Origin: Marchantia polymorpha subsp. ruderalis | Lineage: Eukaryota > Streptophyta > Marchantiopsida > Marchantiales > Marchantiaceae | DNA: 64,000 bases | Assembly: GCA_037833965.1 (NCBI GenBank) | Contig: AP031356.1 | Span: 20,110,501 to 20,174,500 of the forward strand | Direction of reading: 5' to 3' | Part shown: in pieces, positions 12,087-25,789 of the stretch | Layout: every line of letters begins with the position of its first letter | How positions within the stretch are numbered: the first letter of the stretch is position 1 | Notes under the pieces: model-generated | Databases searched by the model: none | Seen by the model: the letters and a program-made list of their open reading frames with translations, nothing else | Told to the model about the DNA's origin: nothing | Program-made: the position numbers and the translations under genes

Positions 12087-13117
12087 TGCATGAACTACCT
12101 AGAACATAGCGGCCGATGCTCAGTGTACAGGATGCTTCGACTGCTGATGGATTTTGACTTTTTATTGTCATTTGGATGATTCGGTATGCCAACATTCGCA
12201 GGCTATATTACGCGACATTCAATCGTTTGACGACCTTGTCAGGGTTTTCTACTTACATCACTTCTGCCTGCACTTCTACTTCTCTCACTATATTCCGAAG
12301 AAGAAAGCATTTTTTTGTGTCAGGGCTAGACAATGAGGCAGTGCAATGTGTTACGATGATCAATTACAATGGTACTGGGGTATATTTAGAGACGAATAAG
12401 AATCAAATAGTTCGTTCCTATTCGCCAAGTAGAGTAGAAAGAATGGGGAAGAATAGATTTGTAACAGCTTATTTTCACTGATAAGTAGTTTTGTAAAGTG
12501 TTCACTTATGTGTGACGAAGGGGTATGGTTGTAATAACATTTTGATCTAACATAAAGGTAATTGATTTTGCCGTTAAATAATCGGGTGTTTTTAATATAT
12601 CAGACAAACTCCATGCATTAAATCGAAAATGTGATAACAACACCTTTCAAAATTACATAATTAACACACATATTTGACCTGTTTCGAAATTGGGTTCAAG
12701 AACCAATCGTTTGCACCTCAGAACGTATTTACAATAAAACTAGATGATGATCGAGATGGAGAATGGAGATCACATAAAATGGAAATGACAACAGCGTTCA
12801 ATGGTACAACATTCGTGAGGGTGAGGCATGTGAGGATAGTAAAGTTGAATGAACGGTAACAATTAGTCATATTTATTACATGTACTTTGCCATATTTGTT
12901 TCTGCTACACTGTTCAGATTATCCTTTATGAAAGACATGGAACATAGATGTTCGGGCCCACTCACAGTCGAGATAAACTTGCCGATCATCCACGCCAAAA
13001 CTGTTCGCTAGAAACAAAACGGCGGATAATCGATTCTGTGGTATGTACAGTCTACTCTTATGATACAAACTGGGCTAACGAAAAGCCGCTCACAAATCAC
13101 GCACGGCATTCCATTCC
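12087..13117. other. Intergenic stretch, no gene seen
   Basis: AT-leaning spacer between the 3' end of the Cys-rich gene and the 3' end of the convergent dehydrin gene. It presumably holds both 3' UTRs. Open frames are short and unsupported. Confidence 0.5.
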
Positions 13118-14858
13118 TCAAAATTTCTGCTCAGTCGTCTGCTTGTTGTGATGACCGGGTGACAGCTTGTCTTTGATCTTCTCCATGAAACTCGGCTTCT
13201 CGTGCTCAGCCCCAGGAGTAGTAGGATCCGTAGCAGGCTTGGTATCAACATTCATGGGCGCATGGTGCTGCTTGTGTCCTGGGAGATGGCTCTTGAGTTT
13301 GGCCATGAATCCTTCCTCCTGGTGCGTATTGCCATCTACAGCCGTCGGCGTCATATTCGTCGTTTCGGCCGGACTGTGCTTCGAGGACGTCTGATGATGA
13401 TCAACCCCTGTATTGCAATCAATGTCAAAATTTAGTTTTCATACTTTCAATCTCATGATCGATCCGATACAAGATGGTTGTGAGAGTCTTCCACATACCC
13501 CACCACCATGAGCTCTACAGGTTACATCACATTATCGATAAATGTACAAAATGTGAAATTGAAGTATCATTGACTATGTTTAAACGAAACGAAATTAGGC
13601 AGACCAGAATGAATCTGAATCTGATTTTACCTTGGAGGTCAGAGAAACGAGTATCGGGCGCGTCGGGTTGGGTGTACTCCTGGCTGTAAGCAGATCCACC
13701 ATGACTGGGAAACGATCCAGTCTGATGATACTCATGTGGCTGCGCATCTTGATGTCCCACTTTGCCCACTTCACCAGCTCCATAATTCTCCTGGCCCGCT
13801 CCTGAAGGGTGCCCTGACACCACACCATGAGGAACCCCAGCTCGAACTTCATCCTCCTGCAAGCCTGCGGGTCGAAATTCATCGCCTGCCGTCGAGGAAT
13901 CGGAGTCTCGGCCGTATTTGGGCCCATCGAGATGCTGCTCGTCCAAGAGCGCTGGTGCACCAGGAGGCCGCATGGGCGTCGGCAGACCGAACTCCGAGCT
14001 CGAGTCCTGGACGTGCTGCGACTTGTGCGTCACTGGGAAGGACCGGTCGGCGTCCCTCTGTGCGCCACCCTCGCCCGCATAACCTCCGAGGGCCGAGGTC
14101 CCGGTCCCGGCCTCCGACGGCTTCGCGTTGGGGACCGAGCTTCCATAGGGCGACTCCTGCGAGGAGAAGGACCTCTGCGCACCGCCCTCACCGGCGTATC
14201 CTCCCTCGGAGGACACCCCCGTTCCCGCTTCGCTGGGGAACGCGTTCCCGTCGCAAGTACCGTACCCGGTCACCTTCGAGCCTCCCTCACCGGCATACCC
14301 TCCGGGTCCCGAGACGCCGTCCCCAGCCTCCGAGGGTCTCGCATTCGCATCGGTCGTCCCATATTCGGAGGACGATCTTTGCGCCGCTCCCTCTCCAGCG
14401 TATGCGCCATGGCCCGACTTGGCTGCGGGGGGGTCGACATTTCTGTCAGACGAGCTGTAGTGGGACTCGGTGGGGCGGCCGGCATTGCCTCCATAGTCGG
14501 GGAGGCCGAGAGCTTGGGGATTCGATAGAGGCTGGTCTGCAGACAATCGAGGATCGGTGATTCCATGACCACCTACGAATCGCCCTCCGTGAGCCTGGCC
14601 TTCTTCGAGCTCGTCGTTCCTCTCGACGACGGATTCTGCGTCTTGCGCCGGAGGATAGTGAACGTACTCGGCCGTGCGATCTCCTCCTCCATATCCGACT
14701 TGCGACGTCGGGGCATCCCGACCCACATGCTGTTGCTCCATGGGACTGTCTCGGAACTCCCTACCCGAGGCTGCTGCTTGCGGCTGCTGCTCCTCCTCCG
14801 ACGTGCGCTCGTCCTCGCCGCGTCTCTGCTGTACCATCCCTCCCAAATAACCCGCCAT
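13118..14858 (-). CDS. Dehydrin (LEA group 2) with repeated Gly/Ser-rich Y-like modules and two K-type segments, 2 exons
   Basis: Model: exon 1 14858-13631, exon 2 13407-13118, 505 residues. The donor is CTCCAAG|GTAAAATC and the acceptor ATACAG|GGGTTG, joined in phase. The start MAGYLGGMVQQ was chosen because the frame upstream crosses a likely promoter. Residues about 160-275 carry at least three diverged modules of about 35-39 residues, each with YGx5-6NAxPSEAG followed by GGYAGEGG, resembling the degenerate Y segments of moss dehydrins. Near the C-terminus are a weak K segment (EEGFMAKLKSHLPGHK, 440-455) and a clear one (EKPSFMEKIKDKLSPG, 479-494), matching the amphipathic EKKGIMDKIKEKLPG consensus. 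No poly-Ser S segment is obvious. Dehydrins are disordered, hydrophilic and protect membranes and proteins during desiccation and cold. The GC-rich exon gives long false frames on the plus strand. Confidence 0.88.
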
Positions 14859-15155
14859 GCTGCAGAGATTTTTTTCTCTTTCTGATCCTGCTCGCTGCAC
14901 TTCTTGCAATTCCTCTCTCAAATCTTCTCTGTCTCTTCTTCGACCGGAAACGATTACGACTCGGTGCGATCTACCACCAGAACGGGAATCTCTTCCACCT
15001 CTGAAGATCACAGGGCCTGAAGCTCGATGTGTTTCCGAGTTCTGAGCTCGATTGCTGCTTCTGCTGCACGCGTCGACTCGGCTGCGTTTCTTTCAACTGG
15101 CTTGACTAGACTGTTGGATCGACCACAGAATGAAGAGTCTGGGACAACATCGAGT

Positions 15156-15523
15156 CTTATAAACGAATGCCCTGCGATCTGTTTCCCCTGCTGACTGAGG
15201 TCGGCCTGCGGGAATGAATGGGGCTTCCATACCGTGGGTTCTGCCATGTCACCGCCAGGTGTTCACATCGGTTCGTTGCTCGACGCGTGCTCTGCTCGGA
15301 GCTCGCCACGTGCAGATCTGATATCTGCGTTTGTTAAGCTGGGTTCACGGACAAGTTTCTGACGCCGCTGAGACCGACATCTGTCTCGCGGATGTGAACA
15401 GCAAGTCGGCCCGAGCTTTGTCCGAGGGGGGGCTTCCAGGACGGATGCCGGATTGTGTCCCGTCAGCACTGACTTGGATTCCCCAAACCGTCGGCTTCAT
15501 TTTCGGGCGTATGTGACCACGTT
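15156..15523 (-). promoter_or_regulatory. Dehydrin promoter: TATA box, ABRE/G-box, DRE core
   Basis: Read on the minus strand: a TATAAG box at 15161-15156, about 300 bp before the start codon; an ABRE GCACGTGGC around the palindromic CACGTG at 15307-15312; and a second ACGTGG at 15521-15516. A DRE/CRT core ACCGAC lies on the plus strand at 15373-15378. Together these predict induction by ABA, drought and cold. A minus-strand open frame (15008-15247) crosses the TATA box and was therefore not taken as coding. Motifs are seen; activity is inferred. Confidence 0.6.
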
Positions 15524-15639
15524 CTCATCTTCGTTATCTTCCTCATCTCCTCGTGTATCAGAAGAACAGAGTAGAAGAACGAACCCTGGCATCGGACAGG
15601 GTTGAAAGGACAATATCGGAAGAAGACTAAATATAACAC

Positions 15640-16110
15640 ACGACGAAATATAATTATTTGTGTATTAAAATCTATTTTGGAAGAAATTAAAATTCGTGTT
15701 TTTTTCATTTTCTTTAGTTTTTTATATTTAACGTGTTATTGGTTATCAGAAATTTAATACGAAAAATAAAAAAAATTGTATTGAAAATTATTTTGGAAGA
15801 AAATATATTTCACGTTTTTTTAAATTAACTTTTTTTAATTTTACATATTTTAAGTGTTATTGGTTATTAGAATTTTGATACGAAATAAAATAAATTTTAT
15901 AATACAGATAATTTTTAAAGAAATTAAAATTCATATTTTTTTACATTAATTTATTTTACTTTTATATATTTTACGTGTTATTGATTATCAGAAATTTAAT
16001 ACGAAATATGATGAATTGTTTAATAAAAATTGTTTAAAAATAATTCGTGTGTTTTTATATTAATTTACTTTATTTTTACATATCATAAGTGTTATCGGTT
16101 CTCGGAAGGT
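15640..16110. repeat. AT-rich tandem array, about four units of ~115-122 bp
   Basis: The word GTGTTATTGG/GTGTTATTGA followed by TTATCAGAAATTTAATACGAAA recurs starting near 15733, 15854, 15976 and 16089, so the spacing is 121, 122 and 113 bp. Intervening parts (TTTTGGAAGAAA, TTTTTTTAAATTAA) also recur. Units are diverged by substitutions and small indels, so this is an old minisatellite. It lies about 120 bp beyond the last dehydrin promoter motif. Confidence 0.8.
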
Positions 16111-17240
16111 TAGATCATGACGACGCTGTGGAATCGTTGACACGTTTCGAGACCAGGACTCACTTGAGGAAGTCTCCTTTGGATCCCGCAGAGTGACCAT
16201 TGTTTGTTTCACATTACATCGATTTCTGTGAAATCATCGTTTATGAACAAGATTGATGCTTCCGAGCGTGATCCATTCGCTTCCCAAGTGCAGCATATTC
16301 TCTTTTAAACAATGAGGGGACTTTGAAATACAGTAGTCATATTCGCAAGCTAGAAGTTACTGTCCTTCGAGTATGCTACAAATCGGAAATCCCCTTGCGT
16401 CATATAATTTCATCTTTCGAAAACCGTTTCACACATGATCAGCAGTGGATCTGTCAACGATTCTTTTCATTGCCGAACAGAATGTGGGGTTTATAAGAGA
16501 GCAGTCATGTTAGATCACTGTCAGATGTTTATGTCGTTTATAAACAGGAGTTATCTTTATAGTTCAGATGTGTCAGGTGATATGGATATCTATGTTGATG
16601 CTATTTGGGCAAGCCCCAACAGTCTCACTATAGTTTCGAGCTTCGAATCTTCCTTGTAAGGCTTGATGGTACATTCTCATGTCCCTCCTTGATGTTTCAC
16701 CTTGTCATAGACATTCCTATCGAGGTTTACTGAGATCCGTCCTGTTCTTCCTGTCGCCGCTCTGCAGCAGCAACCTACTACCTACTGGAGGCCTGCAATC
16801 GACACATTACAATGAACCAGGACCGCCCAAACAGGCTTCATTACATGATCGAATCTCAAATTTCTCCAGCAAGAACTGCTACTTGGGCTGTGACGGACTG
16901 CCATTTTCACCTTTCGGCTCAACTTTCGGGATACAAGTCACTCGATGCGTCAACAGTTTCTCGTCCAACTCTCATGTCTTTCATGTCTTGCATTTCTTGA
17001 AGAACAAGATGCAAGAAAGGAACTTCTTGCATGTTTTGACCACGAATGGTCTTCGAAAAAAATATTAATGATTCCGGCTACCTAGACTAGGTGTGTAATT
17101 TCGAGTCTGTTCCTTCGTGCTGAATCTTCTTGATGATTGTATTTGTAGCTTCTAAGGAGTGGCCAAATTGATGACTCATTTTCATCTATACTTTTATACT
17201 AATTTATAATTTGTGTACCAAAACAGGTAACGAACATAAA
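16111..17240. other. Intergenic stretch, no gene seen
   Basis: Spacer between the tandem array and the 3' end of the UMP kinase gene. Overlapping plus-strand frames at 16435-16659 and 16679-17068 have no domain and no splice partners. The last 200 bp before 17241 are AT-rich and probably belong to the UMP kinase 3' UTR. Confidence 0.5.
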
Positions 17241-20279
<3,039 letters not shown>

Positions 20280-21369
20280 AGCTCCTGCAGGCTCCACTCC
20301 ACTCGGCCCGCAGTATAAAACTTCCGATTACTCAGACTGATTACAGTCAACTGATGCCACACGAGCAATCGTCACTTCTGATTCTCCTCCTCCTCCTTCC
20401 TCCCTTCACTGCACGAATTCGACGGTCCAAGCCAATGTTCCCCCTCCCTTCCACAGGCTGCAGACAAATTCGACCTCTTTCGGACGCACCAGTCTATCCT
20501 CCACGCTCGCTCACGCGTTGCAGCAAGAGGTTCTCGGCCCAATTGCTCGTTCAGCTCATAATAAGCCGTGCAGACAGAAGGCCTCGTGCGGGTGAGGGAG
20601 CGAGGGAGCGAGGGAGTAGGAGCAGGAGGCTATGCGAATCCTGGAAAAGCGGTGTCTTCGGTGCAGGGCAAATAAAGTGCAGAATCAATGATTCTTCTGA
20701 CTGGGCAGATATTTCTCGCGTGCCTTGCTTTTCTTCTCGCTTTCTGTCTGACGAGCAGTAAACTTCCCCTCACTGGACGGTGCCCTGGCTCCAACTTGAG
20801 TCAACAGCTGGAGCTTCTGCACTAATCCGGTCTCTAATTCCTCCACTTAATTAACTTCAATTAGCCAGTAATCATACACTCCTTCCTTTTATGATATTAT
20901 TTATTTCTATTATTCATCTGGAGCTGTTGATACGGCCCAAATCACTGAGCTTCTATCGTTGGATTGAAGTTCTTCAGTGATCTTATAGACTTGTTAAGCT
21001 TTTAAATCTCAGCTTGTTGAGCTTCGCTTGGCTCTCGGCTTCTCGCGTTAGAATTTAACTCGGGGCGTCAATCCGGTTTGTCACGGGCGGCGGGTTGATC
21101 CGAAGAAGAACACGTCTTCTTCGGATAAACCGGCTGCCACAGCGATCCAGTTCCCTTTCGGCGCCGCGGTGAGGGCAGGATAGCGTAGTTGGTCCCGACT
21201 ACGGCGGATTTACTGATCTTCATCGGACGGCCCTTATCGCATCGGGATTGTGGATAATTGAAAAAGCTGAACCGCCGTGGAGCCCACGGTTCTTGCAGCA
21301 CAAGTGGACAGTTGCCTTCCTACAAGTTGTACAGTATCTTAGATCTGTCTTCGCTGTCTCTGTCAACCA
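20280..21369. other. Upstream region of the UMP kinase gene, no further gene supported
   Basis: This probably contains the UMP kinase promoter and leader. A TATAAAA word on the plus strand at about 20313 faces away from the kinase gene. A plus-strand frame (20354-20761) is rich in Arg/Ser/Leu, has no domain and is probably a product of GC bias around the GAGGGAGC repeats near 20600. An extended inverted repeat lies at 21073-21133. Confidence 0.45.
21073..21133. repeat. Two-tier inverted repeat
   Basis: Inner arms of 12 bp (21098-21109 and 21115-21126) are perfect reverse complements around a 5-base loop ACACG. Outer arms CCGGTTT (21073-21079) and AAACCGG (21127-21133) extend the structure, with an 18-base bulge on the left only. 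Function unknown; no gene end or promoter was assigned next to it. Confidence 0.8.
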
Positions 21370-21453
21370 GCTAGCTTGCCCGAGTGGTCTAAGGGGGACG
21401 ACTTAAGATCGTCTATGCAATAGCATGCGTGGGTTCAAACCCCACAGCTAGCA
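21370..21453 (+). tRNA. tRNA-Leu(UAA): tRNA-Leu (anticodon UAA)
   Basis: 84 nt class II tRNA with a long variable arm and no intron. The acceptor GCTAGCT pairs perfectly with AGCTAGC, discriminator A. The A box is in TTGCCCGAGTGGTCTAAGG. The anticodon loop CTTAAGA on a GACGA/TCGTC stem gives UAA. The T arm GTGGGTTCAAACCCCAC holds the B box. CAA lies a few bases upstream (21364), as is usual for plant Pol III tRNA genes, and a TTTT stretch follows about 11 bases downstream. Confidence 0.97.
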
Positions 21454-23568
21454 CTGAACTGTGAATTTTGGCTACCTTTTTCTAAGTTCGAATTCTGGTT
21501 TGAGGGTACTTTTGCCTTCCTCACCTTCGTGAGCTGTACTCTCATATTATTTTGCATCTTTTTGTGTTCTCTGATTTCTTTCACCTTTGTAGATAATTTG
21601 AGCTTAAAGTTCGGATGATTTAGTGGTAGTACATTTTATCCATTGTGATACCATTGGGGCCTAGCTAGAACGATGTTACCGAAGAGGTGTTACTATACTT
21701 CTTCCGTTATGAAGATTGGTTCCGAATCTTATGCATTATTTTGTGGACAAATTTTTCTTCCTTCCGATTCGACTCCTCGCCGATTTCACGTGTTGCATCT
21801 CGTTACCATGTCTATCTCATCTGTCAACACCGACTACAAAATGTTACCGTTGGTGAACAAATACTTTTCCTGCTAGAAAATAGAAATATGACATATTTCA
21901 GATTATTGCACAGACTTTGTTCAAATATGAACTTCATATCAAGAACACCGAGATATTTGCTTGATGGGATATATCCAAGGTTAAATTGCTTGATAGGACC
22001 CATCAAGTTTGAATTTACCCAATGGGACCCCACCGACGGTACTCGTCACACTGTTCTAATATGAACAGAAGATGTACGTGAATGACACTTCGTGTTACCT
22101 TCGGTATCCCTTCGCATCGCCTGTGTAGAGTCTGGCCCTGTTGAACCGTTTTCTTAGGAAGAATGGGACGGTAAAATGAGAAAGATGAAAAAATAGCTGG
22201 GTCCGCTGCTGGCGTCAAGAGGAGGAAGTTTAAGTTTGTATGCTTGCTAGATCGAGCGCTGCCTTATGAACAGTTTAGCTTCGGGCACCCAATTTTATTC
22301 GACTTGAGATCTCATAGCGTGATGTCGCGAGAATATATTAGAATGATCGATCAGCTTTCTGAAGAGGTGCTATATATTCTTACAAGAACATAACCCTACT
22401 AGAACTCAATGACGGCATACCCTCCATGGGGTCACATCGGATAAATTGAAACTTGATGGGTACCATCAAACAATTTACCTTTAGATGGGGTCCCATCAAG
22501 CAAATCTCTCCAAAAACACTATATAGTTAGCTCCAAAAGAGATTAATCATACCAATTGATGATCCCTCGATACTCTGTTCTTATACCCGAAATATAATTC
22601 AGATTGTTCGTTATCATAAGTGCAGTCGGACATATCTCCCACTATGCAGTTACTGAGGCATTACTCATCCTCCTCATATAGTTTCAACTACATGCATTCT
22701 CTTGGTGGGTGTACTCTCCACAGCATAAATTTTTGTTCCTCAGGTTTTGTAGTATGCATCTCTCCAGGTTTTGCCCCTTTCTTGAATGTGCTCTACACAG
22801 GTTGCTTTCGTGTGCCTAGAAATAAACGCTACTCTCGAGGGCTAGAATGACATTTTGCAGCCTTCCACATGGGCATGTGCCTAGAGAAAAATGGGGTACT
22901 CTGTTCGACTCGAGCAAGAAAGAGAACCATGCACCTGAAGTTGCAGAATTCCACGGTAGACTCATTTCCTATTCACTTATACACTAACTCGAGGTGAAGT
23001 TGAGTTCACATACACACCACTGCGGCTGTTCAATCCTATCATGTTTGACTGCTGTTTGACTGATGGATTTACGTGATCTCGTTTACCAACAATGTTCACC
23101 AATTTCAACCAATCAACCCTCAAACAACAAAATGTGACGTCGTAGATGAGACATGAATCTTTTCCTGTACTTTATCACCAGTTGCTCAATGTAACATATG
23201 CATAAGTGGCAGTAGGAAGCGATATACAACTACTCTAACTAAATACGAGGTGCCAGAATGCCGTTGAAACCATCGAGTCCTTCTCGTGGAAGCTCTACTA
23301 AGCCTAGCAAAACATTTGCTTGCTCGCAAGCTGATCTTCGCACTAACTCGGCAAGAACCTGAAAGTGCTTCTCGAAAAGAGAGAACGACCTCAATGCTAC
23401 AATGCTAATTCTACAAAAGATTTTGACTTGCAGATCTGAGAACAGTGTCGTTTCGTCGTGAAAAGGGTACTGTAAAGGTGAACTCCGTATGCGGTGGAGA
23501 ACAGCTTCGATGTCATCAGGAAGGGATACCAGTTGAGCCGCTGAAGAGGATGAAACGAGAATGATCTA
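21454..23568. other. Intergenic stretch, no gene seen
   Basis: Mixed to AT-rich sequence. The word GATGGGACCCCATCAAG and related variants recur between 21980 and 22500 in both orientations (AGGACCCATCAAGTTTGA, GGTACCATCAAACAATTT, GGGGTCCCATCAAGCAAA), which suggests an old small inverted repeat. Overlapping frames at 21673-22064 are not supported. The last few hundred bases may be 3' UTR of the GIY-YIG gene. Confidence 0.4.
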
Positions 23569-25789
23569 CTAATTAGTCCACGTGGTTACATTTGCAGGTC
23601 CCAATTCGGGGACCGAATCAGCTGCGGGACCGTATGAGTGGATCTTGTTGAACCGCCAGTATGTCTCGGGCAGCTCCCCGACAAACCATTCCTTCATGTC
23701 ATCGAATCGTTGGGCAACTTCTGAAACTGCGAAGTAGTTGATGGGGAACATATCGCCTGACATCAGACCCTCTGTACGTCTTGGAACCTTCTTGTGCTGC
23801 AACACCAAGCGCATGGAGAATTTGAACTTAGTGCAAGGAGTTCAGGACGATGTGTACATATAGCTTTATGGAGAATAAGATTAAATCACCAAAAACACGG
23901 CTCTTTCTCTCGTTCTTACCAGTAGGAAACCCATGACTATCTCCACAAATCTGTCCTCGGTGATGTTCACCGCCTCAGGATATATACGCCCACAGATGAC
24001 TCGGTGCCTGCACAAGGCGTGGCCGGCATGGTCAATAATATTTCTCATTCATATATATATCAGACCCACAAGCGAAAAAGGAACGAGAGTAATGCCGAGT
24101 TTGCACATCAGATTGTAGATGCAAATATCTTTGAGGTTCTATCTCTTCCTCTGACCTCGTCTCTTTGTCATCCTTGGAAACCAATATGTCATACATCCAG
24201 CCTCCGTTGGTAGGGAACTTGAACTCGAAAAATATCTCGAACTCGATATTCTCCCCTTGTGGTGAGGTGACAACTACTGCACGTCGCTTGGCAGCTTGCT
24301 CTGCTAGAGCTTTGGCGGCAGAGGCAATTTCGGCTGCAGTTTGATCCAGGGACTGGATCACCGAAACAAGGTAAGAGGGTCAAAGAGAAATCAGGAGGAA
24401 ATTTGGGGAACATTTCTAAAAGCAGCTGCACGACCTGATAGGAACGATCAGGATACTGATCAGAAAGCAGCATCCTACAGGTCTTCTATGATAAAGAATA
24501 GATGGTGTTGAAAAATACCGGCAAAACGTCGCACTTTCCTGCGGCCAGGAGCTCTGGATTGTATACCATCTGCATTCAAACCACACCAGATCAGCGAACG
24601 TGTCCACAGATCACAGCAGGCGTAAATATTGTACTAGTAGAGGCATTGTACAAGCACACAGTTTCTAGATCTTTGAAAAGCAGGCATAAAGTAGAATGTG
24701 ATTTTACCTCCTCCTTCAAACCTCGATCAGCCATGGTTTGCAAAAACGTTTTAGCCATGGAAGTTGCCGCCGCTTGCCTACCACGTTCGGATATGGATCC
24801 AGCATCGGAAGCTTGCTCCCAAAGGTTCTTCTGCACTGGGTCGGCATTTCCCACAGGAGGGAGCCCCAGCTCCGAGACCCACTGCACTATGCGCAGCGTA
24901 GCAAATTTCAGAAGCTTGCAAACCATGGAGGCACAACTTTCAGCTCAACGACGACATTCGCACTGCCAGATACAGTTCACTTGCAGCCAACATTACCTGC
25001 TGCCTGCACGAAAGCATCCGTTGCTGATCCAGAGAATCCAGATTGTACAGCTTGTAGTAGTAGCACAGCGTCGGTCGACGACCCATCAGTGTTCTGAGCG
25101 TGTTCCTCACATCCCTCGAAAATCCAATGTACTGAATTTTCTTGTTTTGATCGAAGATTGCGAACACGGATGCCTTCGTTGACTTCTCAACCGCTGGCTG
25201 AATTCTTCCTTGCTGATTGATGTACAGTGTCAGGGGAATGTCATTCAGGGAAGGAATGGCGCCTTCCTCAGCTGCCATGGCAACCACTGCGCTACGTCTC
25301 TGCTTGTAACTCCGGGAGCTTCGGGACCGAGAGACCGCAAGATGTCCTTTGCTGACACCATTTGAAGACGAGCAAGAGCTTCCTCTCAGCCCAGTGAAAG
25401 GCGTGAAGGACGCCCCGCTCGACGAAGCGGAATCGACAACCGATCGCACGGGTCCTGCTGTCGATGCAGACGCCAGGACGCCGCTTGTCGAGGACAGAGA
25501 GAGCTACAAGAGTTGCACAATGCGTAAGATGAGCACCATATTCTCAACATCGTTCTCGTAGTAGAAATCAGAGCAGATAAAATTTCAGGACGGTTGCAGA
25601 CGGAGCGAATTAGAGCAGAATAATTCGATAATTAGACGAGTCTCGTCGTCCAAAACAAAAAGTTCTTTTTGATTCAATCGTTCAGTTTCCGGTCGAAAGG
25701 TTCGCAGACATCTCATTGACTAACGCAGAAAGACCATCACAGAGGCGAACCCCAGCCAGAATTTCAAGGCGGCGTACCATGGACGCCAT
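23569..25789 (-). CDS. Probable plastid protein with GIY-YIG-like domain, 7 exons
   Basis: Model (minus): 25789-25751, 25503-24997, 24881-24708, 24569-24519, 24352-24156, 24007-23920, 23796-23569; 427 residues, all junctions in phase. The N-terminal 85 residues are Ser/Arg/Thr-rich and almost free of acid, typical of a transit peptide; exon 1 (MASMVRRLEILAG) is the least certain. Residues 126-160 (VFAIFD, IQYIGFSRDVR, LRTLMGRRP) resemble a GIY-YIG fold with a degenerate first motif. Then come PPVGNADPVQ, the conserved WEQASDAGSISERGRQAAATS region, an Ala-rich helix, the GGWMYDILVS strand, HRVICGRIYPE and a C-terminal KVPRRTEGLM segment. I recall this arrangement in a conserved but poorly characterised family of plants and cyanobacteria. 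Nuclease activity is not implied, because the first motif is weak. The substrate is unknown. Confidence 0.85.

Noticed and set aside
13736..14560. Long plus-strand open frames (274 and 233 codons) over the dehydrin exon
   Set aside because: They are antisense shadows of a GC-rich, repetitive exon. The minus strand has dehydrin K segments and a phased intron, while the plus-strand translations are Arg/Pro/Ser-rich and have no domain.
15008..15247. Minus-strand frame starting MAEPTVWKPHSF as the dehydrin N-terminus
   Set aside because: It spans the likely TATA box and ends in a stop before MAGYLGG. A transcript starting near 15130 would not contain its start codon.
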